From positions 1 through 6,987 of the forward strand of contig VAYC01000028.1 in assembly GCA_005885025.1 (NCBI GenBank): DNA of 6,987 bases. The letters run 5' to 3'. A program made the translations under genes and the position numbers. The stretch's first letter is position 1. Every line of letters begins with the position of its first letter. This DNA is from Actinomycetota bacterium. Lineage in GTDB: Bacteria > Actinomycetota > UBA4738. Shown piece after piece: positions 1-5,406 of this stretch. Below the pieces are notes generated by a model. The model saw only the letters and a list, made by a program, of their open reading frames with translations. It did not search any database and was not told the DNA's origin.

Positions 1-1183
1 GACGCTCATTCGGCCCCGCCACGGCGAACAGGCCGAGCTGGTCCCGGGTCAGGAACAGGTGGTCGTCGGGGCCGAAGTCGACCGGGTAACCAGACGGGGC
101 AAAACCATGGGTGGCCTCGAGGGCCGAGACCAAGTTCGCCCCGCCCGCCCCGCCGGTATTGCCCAGGGCCCGAGCCAGGACCCTCACCGCGTCGTACCCC
201 TCCTGCTCAAGCCCGGTGGGAGCGTGCCCGATCGTCGCGGCGAAGGCAGCCCGAAACGCTCCAACTCGACGGATCGGCTGGGCCCACCCGGCCCACGTGT
301 AGGTGTAGCAAGCGCTCGTTCCGGGTTCCGGCTGGGCCAGTCCGCCGCCCGAGGCCAGCAACGACGCGGACCCCGTGATGCCGGGGCGAGCTCCCGGATG
401 AGTCGACCGGTCGATCCCGGCCTGTTCCTCGATGGCGTTGACGAGGCCGAGGGAGCCAACCGGCGGACCGAACGCGACCACCCAATCGGCCTTCGCGGCC
501 CGGGTTAGCGGAGCGGCCAGTCCAGTCGTCGGGTCGCGGGAGCGATCGTCGAAGCTCGCCGAGAGGTGCCCACCCCAGTAGGCCAGCGCCGCGGCCAAGG
601 TCTTGGAAGCGGTGGGGGCTTCCGGTCCCTCGCCGATGAAAACGATGTCCCGGGCCTTGCGGTCCCGGACGACGTAGCGGGCGATGACGTGGGCCTCCCA
701 TTCCCAGGGGATGGTCGTTTGGAACAACTCGGGGAACAGGCCGTGGCTCGTGTACAGATCCCCCTCCAGCAGGACCACCGGTGTGCCGGTCTGGTCGAAG
801 CGAGTTCGGAGCGGCGTCAGCGCGAGGCCGGGTCCGACGTAGAGAACGGCAGCAGGGCGACGGTCGAGCAGCCCTTGCATCATGTCCGTGGCCGTGCCCA
901 CGCTCGCGTTGTCGTCGTGAATCTCCAACGAGATGGGACGGCCGGTGACCCCGCCGGCTGCGTTGACGTCGGCGACCGCCAGCTGCATCCCGTCGAGGTA
1001 CGAACGATCCTCTTCGGCTTCGTGACCAGAGGTCGTGGCAACCACCTGGAAGGCGATGGGCGGCACCCCCGTGGACGGTAGGGGGGTGGGTGTGGCACTC
1101 GGGCTGGAAGGAGGGCTGGGGGCGGCGGCCGGCCCGGTGCATGCCGCGGCGAGGAGAGCCAGAGCAAGGAGTGTTTGGCGCAC
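1..1183 (-). CDS. ABC transporter substrate-binding lipoprotein, branched-chain amino acid (LivJ/Peripla_BP_6) family, 3' end missing
   Basis: A solute receptor that would be lipid-anchored outside the membrane and hand ligand to an ABC permease. Read from GTG at 1183 the frame gives 394 residues without a stop and runs off the left edge. Residues 1-15 are a short lipoprotein signal peptide (MRQTLLALALLAAAC, Cys15 as lipidation site; Ala instead of the usual Leu at -3). A Pro/Ser/Thr-rich linker follows to about residue 42. The type-1 periplasmic-binding fold then shows family hallmarks: GMQLAVADVNAAGGVTGRPI (65-84) with HDDNAS after it, YVGPGLALTPL (115-125), DIVFIGEG (179-186), and EQEGYDAVRVLARAL (326-340) close to the usual C-terminus, so perhaps 20-40 residues are lost. 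The ligand cannot be told; the family also binds amides, urea and aromatics. It lies 56 bases after lysS with no strong ribosome binding site. An in-frame TTG at 1243, overlapping the lysS stop as TTGA, is an alternative start that adds 20 residues. Confidence 0.88.
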   Translation of the reverse strand, partial: MRQTLLALALLAAACTGPAAAPSPPSSPSATPTPLPSTGVPPIAFQVVATTSGHEAEEDRSYLDGMQLAVADVNAAGGVTGRPISLEIHDDNASVGTATDMMQGLLDRRPAAVLYVGPGLALTPLRTRFDQTGTPVVLLEGDLYTSHGLFPELFQTTIPWEWEAHVIARYVVRDRKARDIVFIGEGPEAPTASKTLAAALAYWGGHLSASFDDRSRDPTTGLAAPLTRAAKADWVVAFGPPVGSLGLVNAIEEQAGIDRSTHPGARPGITGSASLLASGGGLAQPEPGTSACYTYTWAGWAQPIRRVGAFRAAFAATIGHAPTGLEQEGYDAVRVLARALGNTGGAGGANLVSALEATHGFAPSGYPVDFGPDDHLFLTRDQLGLFAVAGPNER

Positions 1184-1224
1184 GAGGGCTTCACTGATAC
1201 CACGCCGGCTCGGGCCGCTTGGTT

Positions 1225-1237
1225 CTCCCGCCGGGAG
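1225..1237. repeat. Short GC-rich inverted repeat between lysS and the substrate-binding protein gene
   Basis: The 13-base sequence CTCCCGCCGGGAG is a perfect palindrome around its central base (arms of 6, or a 5-bp stem with a 3-base loop). It begins three bases after the lysS stop. It could fold in the transcript and act as a weak terminator or pause, but no T-run follows on the minus strand, so intrinsic termination is doubtful and read-through into the lipoprotein gene is possible. A palindrome this short can also arise by chance in GC-rich DNA. Confidence 0.3.
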
Positions 1238-1239
1238 GT

Positions 1240-2739
1240 TCAATCCCCCGTGGACTCAGGCCGCAAGTGCGGGAACAGGATCACCTCTCGGATGGACGGG
1301 ACGTCGGCCAGCACCATCGCGAACCGGTCGACGCCGAAGCCGAGCCCGCCGGCAGGAGGCATCCCGTGTTCGAGGGCCCGGATGAAGTCCTCGTCGGGAG
1401 GATGGGCCTCCTGATCGCCCCTCTTGCGCGCCTCCTGCTGCGCGGCGAAGCGGGCCCGCTGGTCATCCGGGTCGGTCAGCTCCGAGTAGGCCGGCCCGAT
1501 CTCCATACCCCCGATGTAGAGGTCGAAGTGCTCCGTGACCCCCGGCGTGGACCGATGCGGTCGGGCAAGCGGCGAGACCTCCTGGGGGAAGTCCTTCACG
1601 AACGTCGGCTGCCAGATCTGGTCCGCCACGCGCTTCTCGAAGATCTCCACCGCGACCTTGCCCGGCCCCCACGCCGGATCCACGCCCACCCCGGCCCGCT
1701 CGGCCACGGCCACCAGGTCGGGACGGTCCAGGGTCACCTCTTCGCCGATCGCCTCCGAGGCCGCGTCCAGGACCGTGACCCTTCGCCACGGCCCGGAGAG
1801 GTCCAGCATCTGTCCCTGGTAGTCGAAGGTCAGGGATCCTCGGACGGCCTTGGCCGCGCCCTTCGCCAGTGCCTCGTCGAGGTCCATCATCGCTTCGTAG
1901 TCGCCGTAGGCCTGATACGCCTCGAGCATCGTGAACTCCGGGTTGTGGTCGTGGTCGATCCCCTCGTTACGGAAGTTCCGCCCGATCTCGAAGACGCGTT
2001 CCATCCCGGCCACCAACAGTCTCTTCAAGTACAGCTCGGGCGCGATCCGCAGATAGAGGTCGATGTCCAGCGCCTCGTGGTGCGTGAGGAACGGCCTGGC
2101 CAGCGCGCCGCCGTGCCGAGCTTGCAACACGGGCGTCTCTACCTCCAGGAAACCCCGCTCGGCGAGAACTTGCCGGAGGGCGTGGAGCAGCGTCGCCCGA
2201 ACCTCGATCAGCTTTCGGCTCTCCAGGTTCGTCGCGAACTCGAGGTAACGCTGGCGGAAGCGAAGCTCCGGGTCGCGCAGCCCATGCCACTTCTCCGGCA
2301 GCGGGCGGAGCGCTTTGGTCAGGAGCGTCAGGCGTTCCACGCGCACCGAGAGCTCGCCTCGTTTCGTCTTCATGACCTCTCCCTCGGCGCCCACGATGTC
2401 GCCAAGGTCCAGGAGGTCCACCAGCTCGTAGCCGTCCTTCAACGAATCGTCGGCCAGGAAGAGCTGGAGGTCGCCGGTCCCGTCGCGGAGCGTGATGAAC
2501 GAGACCTTCCCGTGTTTGCGCAGGAGTATCACTCGACCGGCAACCGCTGCCCGATGACCGCTCTCCTCGCCGACTCCCAGGTGATCGAACTTCGAGTGGA
2601 GTTCGGCTGCATCCGCGTCCTTGTCGAACCTCAGGGCAAAGGGCTCGATCCCCTTGTCGCGCAGGCGTTTTAGGGTCTCCCGGCGTGCCCGGAGAACCTC
2701 CGCCAACCGACCCTTGGCGTCCTCCCCGACCTCACTCAT
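1240..2739 (-). CDS. lysS: Lysyl-tRNA synthetase, class II
   Basis: Cytoplasmic enzyme that activates lysine with ATP and attaches it to tRNA-Lys. The 499 residues are full length for bacterial LysRS. The N-terminal OB-fold anticodon-binding domain spans about 65-140 (GKVSFITLRDGTGDLQLFL, 77-95). The class II catalytic core follows: motif 1 around GFLEVETPVL (196-205), GGALARPF (210-217), LYLRIAPELYLKRLL (228-242), motif 2 FRNEGIDHDHNPEFTMLE (256-273), and motif 3 GGLGFGVDRFAMVL (464-477) with the ATP-contacting Arg472. The stretch GGMEIGPAYSEL (410-421) differs from EIxNAFSEL-type sequences common elsewhere, so it would be worth aligning. ATG at 2739 is chosen because it gives the normal N-terminus; it overlaps the coaX stop by 8 bases and has only a weak Shine-Dalgarno, suggesting translational coupling to coaX. 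The tRNA-editing-like and AspRS alternatives are ruled out by the lysine-type core signature. Confidence 0.97.
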   Translation of the reverse strand: MSEVGEDAKGRLAEVLRARRETLKRLRDKGIEPFALRFDKDADAAELHSKFDHLGVGEESGHRAAVAGRVILLRKHGKVSFITLRDGTGDLQLFLADDSLKDGYELVDLLDLGDIVGAEGEVMKTKRGELSVRVERLTLLTKALRPLPEKWHGLRDPELRFRQRYLEFATNLESRKLIEVRATLLHALRQVLAERGFLEVETPVLQARHGGALARPFLTHHEALDIDLYLRIAPELYLKRLLVAGMERVFEIGRNFRNEGIDHDHNPEFTMLEAYQAYGDYEAMMDLDEALAKGAAKAVRGSLTFDYQGQMLDLSGPWRRVTVLDAASEAIGEEVTLDRPDLVAVAERAGVGVDPAWGPGKVAVEIFEKRVADQIWQPTFVKDFPQEVSPLARPHRSTPGVTEHFDLYIGGMEIGPAYSELTDPDDQRARFAAQQEARKRGDQEAHPPDEDFIRALEHGMPPAGGLGFGVDRFAMVLADVPSIREVILFPHLRPESTGD

Positions 2740-3511
2740 CCCGTGCCGTGTTCTTCTCGAAGATCAGGCGCAGGCCTTCCAGGGTGAGGAAGGGATCGTG
2801 GTGGTCGACACTGTGGCAGGCCGGGACTACCACCCCCGCCAGTCCTCCCGTGGCAACGACGATGGCGTCTCCGCCGAGCTCCTTCTGGATCCGCTCCACC
2901 ATCCCGTCGATCTCGGCCGCCGTCCCGTACAGCAGCCCGGACTGCAGGGCCTCAACGGTGCTCTTGCCGATCACCGCGCGGGGCTGGACGAGCTCGACAC
3001 GCGTGAACCGGGCCGTGGCCGAGAAGAGTCCCTCCGCCGCCACCTGCAGCCCTGGGGCGATCGCCCCGCCCACGAACTCGCCCCGCTCGGTCACGGCGTC
3101 GTAGGTCGTGGCCGTGCCCACGTCCACCACCACGCACGGCCCGCCGTACTTGGCGAACGCCGCCAGGGCGTTGACGATGCGGTCGGCCCCGACCTCCTTC
3201 GGGTTGTCGAGCAGGATGGGGATGCCGGTCTTCACGCCCGGCTCGACCACCACGGGGGGGAAGTGGAAGTAGTCGCGAACCATCTCCCGCAGGGCTTGCG
3301 TCTGGTCCGGCACCACGCTGGCGATCGCCACGCCGGTGATCTCGCGAGAGAACGACAGGCCCTGCTGCGCCAGAAACCCCCCGAAGAGGAGGGCCAGCTC
3401 GTCCGGCGTCCGACGCCGGCCGGTCGCCATCCGCCACGTCCAGGAAAGTCGGTCGCCCTGGAACAGACCGAGATCGGTCTCGGTGTTCCCGACGTCGATC
3501 GCCAGCAGCAC
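2732..3511 (-). CDS. coaX: Type III pantothenate kinase
   Basis: Phosphorylates pantothenate to 4'-phosphopantothenate, the first committed step to coenzyme A, in the cytoplasm. The protein is 259 residues, normal for the family, with an ASKHA-type fold. Visible motifs: phosphate-binding DVGNTET (6-12, with Asp6), PKEVGADRIVNA (104-115, with the catalytic-region Asp110), DVGTATTYD (130-138), GGAIAPG (148-154), and ATGGLAGVV (220-228) before DPFLTLEGL (239-247). All key residues appear intact. Type III kinases are known to escape CoA feedback inhibition and to require a monovalent cation. The GTG start at 3511 follows a strong Shine-Dalgarno (GGGAGGT) that overlaps the panC stop, leaving only 2 bases between the genes. 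The end overlaps lysS. In M. tuberculosis coaX lies in the same neighbourhood, beside a separate type I kinase (CoaA) elsewhere; whether this genome has one cannot be seen. Confidence 0.97.
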   Translation of the reverse strand: MLLAIDVGNTETDLGLFQGDRLSWTWRMATGRRRTPDELALLFGGFLAQQGLSFSREITGVAIASVVPDQTQALREMVRDYFHFPPVVVEPGVKTGIPILLDNPKEVGADRIVNALAAFAKYGGPCVVVDVGTATTYDAVTERGEFVGGAIAPGLQVAAEGLFSATARFTRVELVQPRAVIGKSTVEALQSGLLYGTAAEIDGMVERIQKELGGDAIVVATGGLAGVVVPACHSVDHHDPFLTLEGLRLIFEKNTARDE

Positions 3512-3513
3512 GC

Positions 3514-4413
3514 CTACCTCCCGGATCGTGAGGAGACGTCGCTATTCTGCATGCTCCCCTCACCAGGCCACGGAAGGAGCAAGTTGTCGATCAGCCGGGT
3601 CTCCCCGAACCGTGCCGCGACGAGGGCTCGGGACGGCGATTCGATCACCGATGGCTCCTCCCATCGTTCTTCGTCCACCACCGCCACGTAGTCCAAGCGG
3701 GCCAGGGGCTCGGCGCCGATCCGGCGAGCCATTTCGGCCCTGAGGAGGTCGGAGCGGCGCTCACCCCTGCGGACGAGCGCGGCGGCCGTGGAGAGCGAGT
3801 CGAAGAGGACACACGCCGCAGCCCGTTCGCGGGACGACAGCCGGGCGTTGCGGGATGAGACCGCCAACCCGTCGGCAGCGCGTACCGTCGGGCAGGCGAC
3901 GACCCTCACCGGAATGTTCAGGTCGTGGACCATCCGTCGCACCAGGGCAAGCTGTTGAGCGTCTTTCTCCCCGAAGTAGGCGCGGCAGGGACCGGCCAGG
4001 GCGAACAACTTGGCCACGACGGTGAGTACGCCTCGGAAGTGACTCGGCCGCGAAGCTCCTTCCAGTCGGCCACCGAGTGGGCCCGGGTCTACGGTGACCT
4101 GCGGACCTCCATCCGGATACATCTCCGCCTCGCCGGGAGCGAACAGGACGTCGGCGCCAAGCGCCGAGGCCATCGCCCGGTCCATGTCCAGCCGCCGCGG
4201 GTAGGCGTCCAGATCGGCCCGCGACCCGAACTGCAGCGGGTTGACGAAGATCGAGACGGCCACGAACCCGCAGGCGTCTCGGGCGGAGCGGATCAGCAGC
4301 GCGTGTCCCTCATGCAGATCTCCCATGGTTGGGACCAATCCAACGAGCTCCCCCCGGGCCCTCGCGCCATCCATCGCTTGTTTGAACTGGTCGGGGGAAG
4401 AGGTCACTTCCAC
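3514..4413 (-). CDS. panC: Pantothenate synthetase (pantoate--beta-alanine ligase)
   Basis: Joins pantoate to beta-alanine with ATP, through a pantoyl-adenylate, to make pantothenate. From GTG at 4413 it has 299 residues. Family motifs in order: VPTMGDLHEGHALLI (27-41, the HxGH nucleotide-binding signature), VSIFVNPLQF (53-62), EGASRPSHFRGVLTVV (118-133), YFGEKDAQQL (146-155), and the KMSKS-like region DGLAVSSRNARLS (181-193). The usual end of the protein, FGETRLIDN (269-277), is followed by a 22-residue tail of unclear meaning. Two starts compete: GTG 4413 has GGAGGAG 8 bases upstream and is preferred; GTG 4407 would make a GTGA overlap with the preceding stop but sits 14 bases from that site. 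The frame stays open far upstream to 5007, but that extension lies over the DUF2520 gene and has no domain sense. No panD follows, unlike the related actinobacterial cluster. Confidence 0.97.
   Translation of the reverse strand: MEVTSSPDQFKQAMDGARARGELVGLVPTMGDLHEGHALLIRSARDACGFVAVSIFVNPLQFGSRADLDAYPRRLDMDRAMASALGADVLFAPGEAEMYPDGGPQVTVDPGPLGGRLEGASRPSHFRGVLTVVAKLFALAGPCRAYFGEKDAQQLALVRRMVHDLNIPVRVVACPTVRAADGLAVSSRNARLSSRERAAACVLFDSLSTAAALVRRGERRSDLLRAEMARRIGAEPLARLDYVAVVDEERWEEPSVIESPSRALVAARFGETRLIDNLLLPWPGEGSMQNSDVSSRSGR
3516..3521 (-). promoter_or_regulatory. Ribosome binding site of coaX, across the panC stop
   Basis: Minus-strand GGAGGT lies 4 bases before the GTG at 3511 and shares bases with the panC TAG. 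This is the strongest Shine-Dalgarno in the operon. It decides the coaX start and implies that ribosomes finishing panC uncover or re-use the site. Confidence 0.75.
3528..3563. repeat. Imperfect inverted repeat within the 3' end of panC
   Basis: GTGAGGAGA (3528-3536) is matched by TCCCCTCAC (3555-3563), giving a 9-bp stem with one mismatch or G-U pair and an 18-base loop. In the transcript it would lie in the codons for the extra PanC tail, about 7 bases upstream of the coaX Shine-Dalgarno. It could modulate coaX translation or mRNA stability, but there is no direct evidence for either. Confidence 0.3.
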
Positions 4414-5270
4414 TCGTCCAGCTCCTCCCTGAGGCGGGCGTAGCCCTGAGCGGTGAGACGACCCGACTTCGCGGCCAGGTCGGCGGCCAGGCGGGCCAGC
4501 GCCACGTAAGAGTCGACGGCCTCGGGGGCTTGCCGCGACAATGCTTCGAGGTTGCGCCGCACGGTCCCGACATCCCCACGGATCGCCGGCCCGGTCAGGG
4601 CCGCCTCCGGCCCGCGGGCCAGGGTCGCCTCCAGGGTGGCTCGGGCCAGCGGGCCGAACATGGGGAGGGGCTCGGCCAGTCCCGCCAGCCGAAAGAGGTG
4701 CTCGGCCATCCCCTCCACGGCCACCAGGTAGTTCGAGCAGAACACCGCCGCGGCGTGATAGAGGGGCTTTGCGGGGTCGGACAAACGGAACGGCTTTCCT
4801 CCCACGTCCCGGGCAAGCTCCTCTCCCACCTCGAAGCCCTGCTCGTCCAGGGCGGTCACGGCGACGGCGCTTCCGGGAAGCTGCCGGATGCCTTCCTCGA
4901 GCGAGGGAAACGATTGGAGAGGATGCAGGGAGAGGATCTCGGCTCCCAGCAGGCGAGCGGGAGCCAGCGCGTCCAGGCCAACCGACCCGGACAGGTGGAG
5001 TACCCACTGACCTGGGTGAAAGCTCACCCTTCCAGCCAGCTCCGAACAGAGCGGAGCGATGCTGTCGTCGGGGACGCCGAGGACGACCAACGAGGCCGAC
5101 CGAGCCGCGAGATTGGCCTCCGAAGGCGAGTAGAAGGCGGCGAACGGAAGGTGTCGCTTGACGCGGTCCTCGGAGGCCTCCCGGCCCGAGGCGGCCACTG
5201 CGCGGTAGCCGGCCCGCTCCAGCAGGACGGCGAGGGCCGTCGCCACCCTGCCCGCCCCGATGAGCGCCAC
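4404..5270 (-). CDS. Rossmann-like / DUF2520 putative oxidoreductase linked to panC
   Basis: Predicted NAD(P)-dependent enzyme of unproven function, 288 residues. The N-terminal Rossmann domain begins with the dinucleotide motif LIGAGRVATAL (3-13). Family landmarks follow: VLGVPDDSI (63-71), LHLSGSVGLDAL (91-102) and LSLHPLQSFPSLEEG (113-127). The helical DUF2520 half starts near KPLYHAAAVFCSNYLVAV (168-185) and holds ALTGPAIRGDVGTVRRNLEAL (224-244); Lys168, His172 and Asn180 are conserved-looking candidates for the active site. The layout recalls ketopantoate reductase and other 6-phosphogluconate-dehydrogenase-like enzymes, and the position directly before panC suggests pantoate supply, though this is inference. 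The GTG at 5270 gives the family-typical start just before the glycine motif but lacks a clear Shine-Dalgarno; no other standard start codon was seen a short way upstream in frame. The end overlaps panC. In M. tuberculosis the counterpart is Rv3603c, also uncharacterised as far as I know. Confidence 0.9.
   Translation of the reverse strand: MALIGAGRVATALAVLLERAGYRAVAASGREASEDRVKRHLPFAAFYSPSEANLAARSASLVVLGVPDDSIAPLCSELAGRVSFHPGQWVLHLSGSVGLDALAPARLLGAEILSLHPLQSFPSLEEGIRQLPGSAVAVTALDEQGFEVGEELARDVGGKPFRLSDPAKPLYHAAAVFCSNYLVAVEGMAEHLFRLAGLAEPLPMFGPLARATLEATLARGPEAALTGPAIRGDVGTVRRNLEALSRQAPEAVDSYVALARLAADLAAKSGRLTAQGYARLREELDEWK
4422..4428 (-). promoter_or_regulatory. Ribosome binding site of panC, inside the DUF2520 gene
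   Basis: Minus-strand GGAGGAG sits within the last codons of the DUF2520 gene, 8 bases before GTG 4413 and 14 before GTG 4407. The spacing favours the upstream GTG as the panC start. It points to coupled translation of the two proteins. Confidence 0.65.
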
Positions 5271-5349
5271 CGTGGTCGAGCGGGTCTCGCGCTCTGCACT
5301 TCGCTGTGTCGTTCCGGGTCCTTGCTCGGTCGGCTACCGGACGGCGTGC

Positions 5350-5355
5350 AGTATA
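5350..5355 (-). promoter_or_regulatory. Candidate -10 promoter element for the DUF2520-panC-coaX-lysS operon
   Basis: Minus-strand TATACT differs from the sigma-70 family consensus TATAAT at one position and stands out as an AT-rich hexamer in GC-rich DNA. It lies in the 136-base gap after the histidine kinase stop. Transcription would start near 5343, leaving a leader of about 70 bases before the GTG at 5270. No good -35 box is seen at 16-18 bases; CTGGCA occurs at a spacing of about 20. Weak -35 boxes are common in high-GC actinobacteria, so the call rests on the -10 and on context. The rest of the gap shows no ORF or terminator I can support. Confidence 0.45.
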
Positions 5356-5406
5356 GCGAGCGTCGTCAGCCAGCCTGCCAGGGATTCGCGCCGGCGGCGG
5401 AGGAGA

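Noticed and set aside
207..1142. Minus-strand open frame of 311 codons over the substrate-binding protein
   Set aside because: Its translation is Arg/Gly/Pro/His-rich without domain sense, while the neighbouring frame gives a signal peptide and a coherent type-1 binding-protein fold over the same bases.
1225..1237. Intrinsic terminator after lysS
   Set aside because: Only a 5-6 bp stem and no T-run on the coding strand; kept as an inverted repeat rather than called a terminator.
1219..2673. Long plus-strand open frame (484 codons) opposite lysS
   Set aside because: It is exactly antisense to a clear LysRS. The translation has low-complexity, Arg/Val/Leu/His-rich composition and no recognisable domain, as expected from GC-rich third-position bias.
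4414..5007. Upstream extension of the panC frame to an ATG-like start at 5007, suggesting a fusion protein
   Set aside because: The extra part lies over the DUF2520 gene in another frame, is Arg/Gly/Pro-rich without domain character, and PanC already has a well-placed start and Shine-Dalgarno at 4413.
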